Assembly (NCBI GenBank): GCA_023614405.1 | Contig: CM042696.1 | Location: 337,643,211 to 337,707,210, forward strand | Direction: 5' to 3' | Length of the DNA stretch: 64,000 nt | DNA from: Avena insularis | Taxonomy: Eukaryota > Streptophyta > Magnoliopsida > Poales > Poaceae | Part shown: positions 47,990-59,360 of the stretch, piece by piece | Layout of the letters: every line of letters starts with the position of its first letter | Numbering within the stretch: position 1 is the first letter of the stretch | Made by a program: the position numbers and the translations under genes | Notes under the pieces: model-generated | Databases searched by the model: none | What the model was told of the DNA's origin: nothing | What the model saw: the letters and a program-made list of their open reading frames with translations, nothing else

Positions 47990-49790
47990 GCAAAACTGGG
48001 TTTTTTGTGAACCAACCACTAAAATAAGTTGAATCATTGTTCCACCCCATTTTTCAAAAATACTAGACCACCTTACATGAACAATGTCCCAACCAGAGAT
48101 TTTAAAACATTTCCGTCCACCCCTGATGAAAATGACAAATGTCTGCCAAATCGGCAGGAAGTGGGTCTGGTTTGAGCTACAGGTTCATGATCTAATGGTC
48201 ATGATTTTTTGCAAAAATCATTTTTAGACTCACATTATGATGTTTCATCAGAGATCTAGTGCAAGTTTTAGCGAGCTTATCCTCTATCTTCATGTCCGTC
48301 GTTTTGACCGTAGTTTGAAACGGGGCAATTTTGAAACAGGCATAAAAAATTCAAAAAAGGTCCGAAGAAGGTAAATCCTTCACGTGGTGTCATATTATGT
48401 GACATAGTTGTAAGAAAAAAATACCAGACTTGGTATATTGATTGCATCTCGAAAAAAACTTCACAGAAATCACATATCTTGTGCGAGGTTTCATGGCTTT
48501 CGGGTCAAACGACCAATGTTATGGTCAAAATCTTGGTATAGTTTGTGATAATGTGCCCAAATTATGCACGCATGTGTATCTTGAAATGGCAACAATGTTG
48601 CAGGAGAAAGTTTTCCTTTTCGTCGCACGAAAAAGTCATTTTTCATTTTCTGAGTGCCAAAATCGGAGCGTTTTGTGAAGCAACACCAAATGTTCAATTC
48701 AAAATGGTACCAACCTATTTTTCAAAAATAATAGACCCACCTTACATGAACAATGTCCCAACTGGGGTATCTAAAACCTTTTCTTCTACCCCTGGCGAAA
48801 AAGCAAATTCCTGCCGAATCGGTAGAAAGTGGGTCCGATTTAAACTATAGGTACATGATCTAATGCTCATGATTTTTTGCAAAAATCATTTTTAGACTTA
48901 CAATATGATGTTTCTTTAGAGATCTAGTGCAAGTTTAGCGAGGCTCGTCCGCTGCCTTCATGCCCACCGTTTTGACCATAGTTTGAAACAATTTTTTTTG
49001 AAACGGGCATAAGAAATTCAAAAATGGCCCGAACAATGTAAATCCTTCGCGTGGCGTCGTATTATATGACATAGTTTTAAGGAAAAATACCAAACTTGGT
49101 ATATTGCAAGTTTCCCCAAAAAACCTTCACAGAAACGACCTATCATGTTCGAGGTTTCATGGCTTTTAGGCTAAACGACCAATGTTATGGCTAGAATCAC
49201 GACATAGTTTGTGATAATGTGTCCATATTGTGCACCTGTATGCATCTTGTGATGGAGAACAATATTGCAGGAGGAAGTTTTCCATTTCGTCACACAGAAA
49301 AAGCATTTTCCATTTTCCGAGTGCCAAAATCGGGGCGTTTTGTGAAGCAACCACCAAATAATAGTTTCAAAATGGTACCAACCTATTTTTCAAAAATAAT
49401 ATACCCACCTTACATGAACAATGTCCCAACTGGGGTATCTAAAACCTTTTATTCTACCCCTAGCGAAAAAGACAAATTCTTGCCGAATCGGTAGGAAGTG
49501 CGCCCGGTTTGAACTACAGGTACATGATCTAATGCTCATGATTTTTTGCAAAAATCATTTTTAGACTCACAATATAATGTTTCTTTAGAGATCTAGTGCA
49601 AGTTTAGCGAGGCTCATCCGCTGTCTTAATGCCCGCCATTTTGACCATAGTTTGAAACGATTTTTTTAAACGGGCATAAGAAATTAAAAAATGGCCAGAA
49701 CAATGTAAATTCTTCGCGTGATATCAAATTATGTGACATAGTTGAAAAAATACTAGATCCAAACAATATGATGTTTCTTCAGAGATCAAT
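47990..49790 (+). repeat. 667-bp tandem repeats inside the CACTA
   Basis: Landmark TTTTTCAAAAA occurs at 48050, 48718 and 49386, spaced 667-668 bp. Two full units and a partial third are about 80-90% alike by eye. Each carries CATGATTTTTTGCAAAAATC and GGTTTCATGGCTTT. The unit is non-coding. Confidence 0.85.
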
Positions 49791-50584
49791 TAATATTTTA
49801 GCAAGACTCAACCGCTAGAAGATTTCTAGGAAAATTATTGTCAAAACCATGATTCAAAATCTCTATTTACACCTATTAAGATTTTATATGAAAATATGTA
49901 CTTATAGTTTTTATGGATATTAAAAATCTTCCCCAATATCCTAAAAATATTCTCTGAAATTTTACAAGTTCTCTGAATTTTATTTGATTTAATTTGGAGT
50001 TATAAATAAAAAGATACAAAAGAATTTCAAAAAGAATAAAGAGAAAAAATAGCTGGGGGATGCTGGCCTGGTTAACCCGCCAGCCAAACGGCCCAGCCCA
50101 GCAACCCTTGCCACTCGCATGCTGAAGACAGCCCAAGGCCAGCCCAGGAGCAGCCGCTAGTCGAAGCTCGCAGCGCCCGCCCAAGCCCACCACTGAAGTT
50201 GTATTCTTATAGGAGTCGCATGCATATCTTGCACCAAAGATTGGTGTGGACTGATGGTTAGCTTCAAGGAAGGCGTGAGGGAGATTGCGGGATCGAATTC
50301 CGGGATCCTTCTTTTTGATGTTGTTTATTCCCGATGACGAGCATGTAGGTCATGGTGGCCTCTCGTGGGTACCACCTGCAGGTCTTGGAGGGGCATGCGT
50401 TTTCCTGTCTACATGTCTTGGTGGGTCCTGAGTAGGGCATGTGTGTCAGTCCATGTGGAATGTTTCAAAAAACTGTAATTACCCAAGGGATTGACACGTG
50501 GACGGAAATTGACACGTCGATTGAGACGTAGTCAAAAATGGACATGTGGACATGACACGTTGGTAAAACTGGTTAGTTGGCAGT
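49791..50584. other. CACTA interior, right part, with a tRNA-like box pair
   Basis: No gene. TGTGGACTGATGG (50245-50257) and GGATCGAATTCC (50290-50301) resemble RNA polymerase III A and B boxes about 33 bases apart, possibly a SINE remnant. Repeats of GACACGT occur at 50490-50560. Confidence 0.35.
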
Positions 50585-51341
50585 CTGATCGTTTCAACAA
50601 ATCATGTATTAGCAGAACGACCATTTAAATTGGTCATATTTGCCTAAAATTAAGGTCATATACTAGTGATGTCTATGTTATGACTTATTGGTGTAATCAA
50701 GTTATGACCTACCTAACAAGAAAGATCGTTAATTTTCTAGTTTTGTACCCTCCCAAATCGCCTACGACCATTTGGTTTACAATGGTCATAGTTCTATGAC
50801 TAAGAAATCCATGGCCGCTAAGAAAAGGTCACTAGTTGACATATTTCTTGTAGTGTCACCATAGTCTACTCCATCCCGTTTGCCGGCGTGCACCGGCGAA
50901 CAGGAGAGCAGGTCTCCGGAACCACTCGCCTTTGCAATCATGTACGGGAGAGGGCGAATAAGGTTTTTGGGAAGCGCTCTGCGCGACTGCTCGAGTTCTT
51001 TATCACGGGTTGTCTTCCATCCAAGTCGTTGTGCTTGCTAAATATCGTCTTCGCGTCTTCGCTTATCGTCTTCTTTGATCAATCTTCCCCAAGGTTACTC
51101 TGCGACTACGTAATCGAGCAGGCAGTGACGTGTTGTCTAGTTATTCATCATGTTCTGCGAGTACATGTTTAGCTGCTGCCTGTTTCCATTCATCTTGTTG
51201 TTTAGTACATCTAGTATGTTCGAGTTATATGTGCTAGTAGCTGGTATTGTCATGTTTAATATTCTGGAATTAATCATGGAAATTATGTCTAATTATCCAA
51301 CAATCCAAAAACCTTATTATAGGCAATTTTCCGAGATAAAC

Positions 51342-54300
51342 ATGGGACACTTGGCCGATGCGATGAAGCCAGAAAAGTTTACCGGTGTTCATTCTTAGAG
51401 GTGGCAGTATAAGACCACTATATGGCTGCATAATCTGAAAGTATTTGAGGCTAGTGAGGATTTACCTGAAGGAACTATATCTGAACAAGATCAGAACAAG
51501 TTCAAGGAAACCAATCTTGCCTTTGTGGGATGCGTTCTGAGTGTTCTTGACAACAAGCTATTTGATGTGTACATGCACTTCAAAGATGTCAAAGAGCTCT
51601 AGGAGACATTGAACGCTAAGTTCGGTGTAACAGATGCTGGCAGTGAACTGTACATCATGGAGAACTTTCATGATTATAGGATGGTTAACAACCGTTCTAT
51701 AGTCGAACAAGCTTATGAGATACAGTGTTTTGCCAAGGAGCTTGAAATCCTTAAGTGTAACTTACCCGACAAGTTTGTGGCTGGGTGCATCATTGCAAAG
51801 TTGCCTTCTTCATGGAGGAACTTCGCCACAACTCTCAAGCATAAGAGACAAGAGATATTGGTTGAAAACCTGATAGCGTCTCTTGATGTTGAGGAGAAGG
51901 TTTGGGCTAAGGACACTGCTGAGAAAGGAGGCGCGGGTCAGTCTAGCGCCAACATGGTGCAGAAGAGGACCTTCGGCAAGAACAAAGGGAACTATAAGCC
52001 CTCCTTCAACAAGCCTGAAAAGACTACAACCTTCAAGAAGAAGAAGAAGCCGAACAAGGCCGAGCTAGGATGCTTTACCTGTAGAGAGCTCGGACACTTC
52101 TCCAAGGACTGCCCAGAACATGCAGATCGTAGAGGGAAAAGTGGAAAGACTGTCAATATCGTGACCGCTAGCAACATGGATGGGTATGGTAATTTATTTA
52201 CTGTTCTTTCAGTGTTTCAATCACCATGTTGGTGGATTGATACGGGTGCTAATGTTCATGTGTGTCCTGACATCTCTATGTTCACTTCTTATCAGGTCAC
52301 ACGGGATTCTTCCATCCTAATGGGGAATGGATCACATGCTTCTGTTCGTGGTGTTGGCATGGTGGATCTGAAGTTTACTTCCGGAAATATCGTGCAGCTG
52401 AGGAACGTGCAGCATGTCCCTAGTATGAACAAGAATCTTGTTAGTGGCTCCCTTCTATGCAGAGATGGGTTCAAGGTTGTGTTAGAGTCTAATAAAGTTG
52501 TTGTTTCGAAACATGGACAATTTATTGGTAAAGGATATGAGTTTGGAGGCTTGTTCCGTTTCTCTCTTTCAGAGTTTTGTAATAAATCCGTGAATCATAT
52601 TTGTGGTGATGTCAATGATGATACCAATGTTTGGCATTCTTGTTTATGTCACATTAATTTGGGTTTAATGTCTCGGATGTCCAGCATAAGTTTAATTCCG
52701 AATTTCACTATTGCCAAAGGTTCTAAGTGCCATAGTTGTGTGAAATCAAAGCAACCTCGAAAGCCCCACAAGGCTGCCGAGGAGAGAAACTTGGCACCTC
52801 TAGAACTCATACATTCTGATCTATGTGAGATGAATGGTGTGTTGACAAAAGGTGAAAAGAGATATTTCATGACATTGATTAATGATGCGACTAGATACTG
52901 CTATGTTTATTTGTTGCGCACTAAAGGTGAAGCTTTAGACTACTTTAAAGTTTATAAAGCCGAAGTTGAAAATCAACTAGAGAGAAAGATCAAACGTCTT
53001 AGGTCGGACCGTGGTGGTGAATATTTTTCCAAAATCTTTGACGAGTTCTGTGAGGAACATGGCATTATTCACGAGAGGACGCCTCCCTACTCGCCCCAAT
53101 AAAACGGGGTTGTCGAGAGGAAAAACCGCACGCTGACTAACTTGGTGAATTCCATGCTAGCCACTGCTGGTTTATCAAAGGCATGGTGGGGGGAGGCTTT
53201 GTTGACTTCATGTCATGTCCTGAATAGAGTTCCTAACAAGAATAAAGAAAAGACCCCTTATGAGGAGTGGGCTGGTAGAAAACTATCACTGGCATATTTG
53301 CGCACTTGGGGGTGTTTGGCTAAGGTTAACATATCGATTCCCAAGAAACGCAAACTTGGACCTAAGAAAGTGGATTGTATCTTTCTAGGATATGCTCCAC
53401 GGAGTATAGGCTATAGATTTCTAGTGGTTAAGTCTGAGGTTCCTGATATGCATGTTGATACTATAATGGAATCTCGTGATGCAACATTCTTTGAGAATAT
53501 GTTTCCTATGAAGGATATGCATAGCATTGCTAGAATTTCTTCTAAAATATTTCCTGAATCTAGTGCATCTATTGAGAATTTTAAACAAACACATGAGGAA
53601 GTCCTAGAGAAGGATGACGATGAACCTCCCACAAGGAGTAAGAGACAGAGGATTGCAAAATCCTTTGGTAATGATTTGATCGTGTACCTTGTGGACGATA
53701 CTCCCAGATCCTTTGTAGAGGCATATGCATCTTCTGATGCAGATGATTGGAAAGAAGCTGTCTAAAATGAGATGGACTCGATTCTTTCTAATGGAACTTG
53801 GGAACTATCAAAACAACCCTACGGTTGCAAACCTGTGGGCTGTAAGTGGGTGTTCAAGAAGAAGTTAAGGCCTGATGGTACTATTTAGAAGTACAAGGCA
53901 CGGCTTGTAGCAAAGGGCTACACACAGAAAGAAGGCGAAGATTACTTTGACACCTATTCACCTATTGCTAGACTGACCACCATTCGAGTACTACTGTCCT
54001 TGGCTGCATCTTATGGTCTTCTTGTTCATCAAATGGATGTGAAGACAACTTTCCTTAATGGAGAGTTGGAAGAGGAGATATATATGGATTAGCCAGATGG
54101 GTTTGTAGTAAAAGGTGAAGAGACAAATGTGTGCAAGTTGTTAAAATCTTTATATAGCCTGCAACAAGCACCTAAGCAATGGCATGAGAAGTTTGACAGA
54201 ACTCTACTTCCTGCTGGCTTTGTCATTAATGAGGCTGATAGGTGTGTATACTATAGCCATGATGGGGCGATAGCATTATATTATGTTTGTACGTGGATGA

Positions 54301-55252
54301 TATTCTGATCTTTCGTACAAACATGGATGCGATAAATAAAGTCAAGTCTTTCCTGTCAAAGAGTTTTGATATCAAAGATCTGGGAGAGGCTGATGTGATT
54401 CTGAACATCAAGCTTATTAAGAACGAGAATGCGATTACTTTAACGCAATCTCATTATGTTGAGAAGGTCTTGAGACGTTTTGGCTTTATTGATGGCAAGA
54501 CTTCTCCAACACCTTATGATCCCAGTTTAACATTTCGAAAAAATAAGAAGGAACCAACAAACCAGTTGAAATATTCACAAATTGTTGGTTCTCTCATGTA
54601 CTTAGCAAGCGCTACAAGACCCGATATCTCTTTTGATGTGAGCAAGTTGAGTAGGTTCATGTCTAACCTAGGTATTGATCATTGGCATGCACTTGAAAGG
54701 GTCATGCGCTATCTATGTGGTACAATGAGCTATGGGATTCACTATTCAGGGCACCCTGATATGCTTGAAGGATATAGTGATTCAAACTGGATCTCTGACG
54801 TTGATGAACTCTACGCCACGAGTGGATATGTGTTTACCCTTGGAGGTGGCGCAGTCTCATGGAGATCTCGTAGACAGACCATATTGACGAGGTCAACTAT
54901 TGAAGCAGAACTTACTGCTTTAGACACATCCACTGTTGAGTCAGAATGGTTGCGTGAACTCTTGATGAACTTGTCTGTGGTTGACAAACTTGTGCCGGCA
55001 ATTCTTTTGAATTGTGACAACCAAACTGTTATTGTCAAAGTGAACAATTCTAAGGATAACACGAAGTCATCAAGACACGTCAAGAGACGTTTGAAATCTA
55101 TTAGGAAATTGAGAAACTCCGGAGTAATAACTGTTACGTATATTCAAACTGATAAAAACCTGGCAGATCCCTTTACAAAGGGACTATCATTAATTGTGAT
55201 AGAAAATGCATCGAGGGAGATGGGGTTGAGACCCATAGATGTCACACCATAG
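51342..55252 (+). pseudogene. gag-pol: Copia gag-pol polyprotein, six stops and one frameshift
   Basis: One frame runs from ATG 51342 to about 54270, then shifts for the rest (54287-55252). Gag ends with a CCHC zinc knuckle (CFTCRELGHFSKDC, 52071-52112). The protease has WWIDTGA at about 52230-52250. Integrase shows HHCC-type residues, then HSDLCEMNG and SDRGGEY around 52815-53030. Reverse transcriptase keeps [14 protein letters not shown] and, after the shift, YVDD near 54290. RNase H shows STIEAELTAL and NLADPFTKG. In-frame stops lie at 51396, 51600, 53100, 53763, 53886 and 54090. The order protease, integrase, RT, RNase H defines Copia. The gene is inactive; the LTR lies 540 bp downstream. 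Confidence 0.95.
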
Positions 55253-55792
55253 TGGTAACCCAACCTATGTGATCGGAGATCCCGTGAATTAGGATCTAGG
55301 AAGAACAAGCTAGTGGTTTGACTGAGGAGAGAATTTTATAACCCTCTCTATGTGAAGATGCATGACTCTTAAAATCTGTAAGACAGGTTGCAACATGCCT
55401 TAATGTGTTTATGTTGGCTATAACTAAGCAAAGATGCCGTCCTACAGGGCATTCTTGAAAGAATACACCTATATGAGTTCGACTGTAAACGTCGCGGTCT
55501 CTGAGACTTGGATGGTCTCTAGTAAACTCATGAAGAGACCAGGGATTATGACGCATATGCTCCAACCGGCGGGGTAGGCTACTGGCAGCCAGGTACTAGT
55601 TATGATTTTAAGTGAAATCTATTGGCACCAAACTTGCAATTCAAGATTCGTCCATTGTTCAAGTTGCTGATAGATGTAGTTCAAGATTCTAGGCGGATGT
55701 TCAACTTAACAGTCTCTGCTGAAACACTGGTATATAAACAAGTAGCAAAGATTGACAAATCTTCAAATGGGTATTTTAGATCTAGTGGGGAT

Positions 55793-56809
55793 TGTTAGAA
55801 AATAATGGGCTAATCTATTTAAGCCCATATGTGATTTCAGTTTTTCCCTAAATCTCAAAGCCCATGTGTGTGGAAGCCCATGTGTGATTTAGCCCAATTT
55901 GGTGGCAGCTCACATATGAGTGGAGTGGGAGCTAAAGTTTAGTCCCACATGGAAAGTTAGAGCAGAGTTACATCACATTATAAGGTGAAGAGGTTCACCA
56001 CTTAGTAAAGTGAGTGAGAAGAGAAGAACTATACGCGCGCTCCTCCTCTAACGACGCCGCTCGCCCGCCCGCCCGCCCGCTCGTATCGTCACGACACGGG
56101 TTGCGTGAATCTAGCCAAGCCGAGCTTTATTTTTGCTGCTTGGGAAAACTTGTGCGGTTTTAATAGACATGTCAACAGTCAGCCTATTCGGGTCGCTCCT
56201 GGATCGTGGGCTATCTGTAACCGACCCGAACATACGCAGCGTGGGCTTGGTCCACGACGTGCGCTATGCGGGATTTCCGAGCCGCTCTATATAAACGTTA
56301 GTGCGGCTTTAACCACAACCCACCGAAAACCAATCTAGGGTTGTGCCTCCTCTCTGTCTTGTGCCGCCACCGTAGTCTACTCCATCCCGCTTGCCGGCGT
56401 GCACCGGCGAACGGGAGAGCAGGTCTCCGGAACCACTCGCCTTTGCGATTCTGTACATGAGAGGGCGAATAAGGTTTTTGGGAAGCGCTCTGCGCGTCTG
56501 CTCGAGTTCTTCGTCATGGGTCGTCTTCCATTCAAGTCGGGCGGTGTTGCCTATCGTCGTCTTCGCCGCCGTCTGCTTCGATCAATCTTCCCCAAGGTTA
56601 CTGCTGCGATTACTGCAATCGAACGGTACGTGCGACGTGCTGCTATCTGGTTTTTCATCATGTTCTGCGAGGAAATGTTTAGCTGCTGCCTGTTTCCGTT
56701 CATCTTGTTATTTAGTATATCTAGTATGTTCGAATTACATGTGCTAGTAGCCGGTATTATCATGTTTAATATTCTAAAATTAATCATAAAAGTTGTGCCT
56801 ACTTATCCA
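55793..56809 (+). repeat. 3' LTR of the right-hand Copia
   Basis: Begins TGTTAGAAAATAATGGGC. It holds the intact site (near 56366) that the CACTA occupies in the other LTR. The end is judged from loss of similarity after TTATCCA. Confidence 0.82.
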
Positions 56810-57032
56810 AAATCTGGAAGGACAAAGGTACTACTTCCTTCGATCTTCACGCTCGTGTACGCGCGTCCCATGAATCGCTTTTGTCATGCAGCAAGATAGG
56901 AAATGGCTTCTAATTTGTCATGTGCATGCTCGTGGCCCCTTCTTTTTAAAAATAATTGAACGGGTAATAGATGCCTCTGCATGTATCACACGCATCCATG
57001 TCCCGATGTTTGTTGTACGTCCCCATACGCAG

Positions 57033-57170
57033 GAGTGGCCGGAGGGATCGCGGCAAGAGACTGTGCAGAACATGATCAAGACGTGCCAGATGGAGCTGTT
57101 GCACAAGGCCCTCCTCGAAGACTTCAAGCCGGTGCCGATCGATACAGACGGAAACCGCTTTGAACACTGA
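57033..57170 (+). pseudogene. Fragment of a pathogen-related-protein gene (one exon, truncated)
   Basis: After a splice-acceptor-like CCCCATACGCAG the frame reads EWPEGSRQETVQNMIK, then MELLHKALLEDFK, which I recognise as the N-terminal part of the cereal pathogen-related protein family (SnoaL-like fold). About 35 residues match before the frame runs into a stop at 57168. The upstream 56810-57030 would be intron. The 3' side joins a minus-strand Gypsy gag fragment near 57165, and the 5' side meets a Copia LTR. The gene is a non-functional remnant, either left in place or captured. The family call is from memory. Confidence 0.55.
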
Positions 57171-57948
57171 TTGTGTATCTTGGACAGATTACGAACGGTC
57201 GTGGAAGGAACTCGAAAAATCCCTCGGGTCTAGTAGATGTTGATGACGAAGCTGCACACGCCGACATGGATGAATCGTCCGGACATGGTCTAATCTGGTT
57301 GATGTTGATGAACGTGGGAGCCGAAGTGGATCCGCTTCCAAGAGATCGTTGAGTGCGCGACAAATTCAAAATAGTCCACGCCAGTGTCGACATAGTCTAC
57401 GGCAGAGTCGAAACAGTCTATGGCAGTGTCGAAATAGTCTTCTCGATCCTGGAGTCGATCCTTTCATCAGTACTTGCAGTACTTGCAGAAGCTGTAGTGT
57501 GGAGCGCCGGGGCCGATGTTAGCTCTTTGCTTGACCCGAAGAAGACACCGTTGCTTAGGTCGGTGAAATCCTCCAGATCCATGACGTAGCCAAAGTTGTT
57601 CATGTTGGAAGCGGGGGGTGAAGTTATCCCGCAAGTGAATCCGACGGAGGACATCGTTATTGCATTAGGCACTGCGATTGCTGCCGACGGACTGGAATAG
57701 ATCGGATCCGAAAGGAAGAAAGTTCTCATGGACCCGATGCGAAAGTTGAAGCTTCTGATCATCACATCCGTCTCCCGGTCGAGGTTGTCGAAGGCCGGAA
57801 GAAGGATGGGTGGGTGGGTGGGTGTGGAAGTAGATCTATGGAACCAAACTGGATCTAACCGCCTCCGATCATCAAGTTGTTGCTTGATGAAGTTGAAGAC
57901 GCCGAATTCATGACTCCATTGCTTAGAGTTCTCATAGACGGCATCCAT
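57166..57948 (-). pseudogene. Truncated Gypsy gag N-terminal region
   Basis: A minus-strand frame starts at 57948 (MDAVYENSKQWSHEFGVFNF) with no enzymatic domain. It is Ser/Thr/Ala-rich and resembles the N-terminal region upstream of gag in some grass Gypsy elements. A threefold 24-nt repeat encoding a TVSTLP-like motif lies at 57370-57440 and carries two TAG codons. The frame continues past them to about 57166, where it is cut against the pathogen-related fragment. A minus-strand TATA box and LTR lie upstream (58060-58785). No primer site was recognised, so the element type is inferred. Confidence 0.45.
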
Positions 57949-58059
57949 TGATGAGGGGTGACCTCGGCAATGCCTATTGTTATTGTCGTGGTGGTGTCAC
58001 GGCAGATGCCATGGATAGGCTAAAGGTGGGGACTAATTGCACTAGGGGAATCCAGGGAG

Positions 58060-58785
58060 GGATAGTGTGGTGATTCCACATACAGAAGTTTCGTATTTGA
58101 TTCACTTCCAAGGTTACAAGTGCTCCTCGAGCTGTATTGGAGAGAGGAGGAAAAAGGTACTCTCTTACTCTCACCGCTAGCTAGCCCTCAGGAACCAAGT
58201 AGAAACTAGCCAATAGAGATCAACCCAGTAAAACTCAACCCTTTCTACAGAGGCCCTAGCCCTCCTTATATAGGGGCGGCTAGGTCTCCAACTAGGACAT
58301 ACGTGAAGGCATATTTCAGGGAATATGTCTCCTCCCCAAATAGTAAGCCGACCGGGTCGCTTTTCCCCCGCGTCATCCATGCAGAGGCTACGTGAGCCTC
58401 TGCGGCGCCTGCGTCAGCTGACATCGGCGTCGTCATCTTTGTCGGCCACGCCTCGGTGGTCCTGCCCCTGTCCGCTTCGCTCATGCTGTGCGTACCGGGG
58501 TTACTTTTGACCAGCGAGATTCCTTCCTTCTCCTAAAAGCTTGCTATGACCCGGATCGTAGTTGATCCGGTCACACCTGTTCCTGCATATAAGTTAGATT
58601 CATCTATCCGACTTACGGCTTAAGTCGGATGAGACTTAGTTAGGTGGACATCTCCTGGTCCTGGTTACCCTGAGATTCGGCCTGCCTTGAGGTAACTCGG
58701 CCAGCATTCGCTTCGACCATGCCGTACCTCGGCTAACTCGGCCTTTATACCCCGGTGTGACCCTACCCGGGGGTATCCCCCAACA
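58060..58785 (-). mobile_element. Probable LTR upstream of the truncated gag
   Basis: On the minus strand it starts TGTTGGGGGATACCCCCGGG at 58785 and seems to end near GGAATCACCACA (58060s). A TATA box is at 58266-58273. No second copy lies in the window, so the boundaries are tentative. Confidence 0.45.
58266..58273 (-). promoter_or_regulatory. TATA box
   Basis: The minus strand reads CCTATATAAGG, about 320 bp upstream of the gag-like start at 57948. Confidence 0.5.
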
Positions 58786-59360
58786 TTAGTCCCCGAAGCT
58801 GGTGCGATCTTAGTTGCCTTAGCCGCTAAGGCCACAGCTGGTTCAATTTCACCGAGCTTTGTGCTTCTTCTCCGAGTTACCTCTTATCTCGGATCTCATG
58901 AGTTTACTTTTCCTTGGCACATTTCAAGTTTTCACTTGCTGGCCGGGTTACCATAATCTCATCGGGGTCATCTTTCCTTCTCTCGTACGCTTACTCACGT
59001 GGAGGCTAATCATTAGGTTGCCTCATTTTAAGGGCCAGCCACAGTAACCGCTGCAGTAATTGTCAGTTATTACTGTAGCGCACGTCACGTCTGGCCTGCC
59101 TCCTCGTTAACTGCATCAATGCGTCGCGTCATGGGATCTGCTACACCCTGTGGTCCTCCGTGTGGCTCTTCGCTGATTGGTACATCTGATCTATACATGG
59201 CCACACCGTGTGGCATATCCGCATAACGTGATCCCACTTCCTCCTCGAGGGGGTGGTTAAATAGGGGAGGGGTGCGCCCCTTGGGTCTTTTCCCACTTCC
59301 GCGCCCCTCTGCCTCTAGTTCTTTTTCTTCGTCTTCTCCCGTGACAGCGCCGCCGCCACC
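58786..59360 (+). promoter_or_regulatory. Upstream region of the PF04195-type gene
   Basis: No coding frame of note. GGTTAAATAGGG at 59253-59264 is a TATA-like box about 100 bp before the presumed start at 59361, whose context GCCGCCACCATG is favourable. TTAGTCCCCGA motifs also recur at 61941 and, in shorter form, near 63931. Confidence 0.45.

Larger units (their letters stand above)
44759..50858. mobile_element. Non-autonomous CACTA (En/Spm) element
   Basis: Terminal inverted repeats begin CACTATAAGG at 44762 and, read from the other end, CACTACAAGA at 50855; both continue to a shared AACTAGTGAC. The 3-bp target duplication is CCA (44759-44761) and TCA (50856-50858), one mismatch. The empty site is visible in the other Copia LTR near 56366-56377. 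No transposase frame is present in the 6.1 kb. The interior has repeats near 45122-45240, a GC-rich block at 47230-47930 and 667-bp tandem repeats. Confidence 0.92.
44323..51299 (+). repeat. 5' LTR of the right-hand Copia, interrupted 44762-50855
   Basis: Parts 44323-44761 and 50856-51299 align with 55793-56809. The break falls exactly at the CACTA element. Confidence 0.85.
44323..56809 (+). mobile_element. Copia element with decayed gag-pol, left LTR split by a CACTA
   Basis: Direct LTRs begin TGTTAGAAA at 44323 and 55793 and share sequence to about 51299 and 56809 (TTATCCA). The right one adds about 100 bp of extra sequence near 56110-56210. A TCTAGTGGGGA polypurine tract lies at 55782-55792. 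The interior codes for gag, protease, integrase, reverse transcriptase and RNase H in Copia order on the + strand. I could not find a matching target duplication or a clear primer site, so the outer right edge is approximate. Confidence 0.85.
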
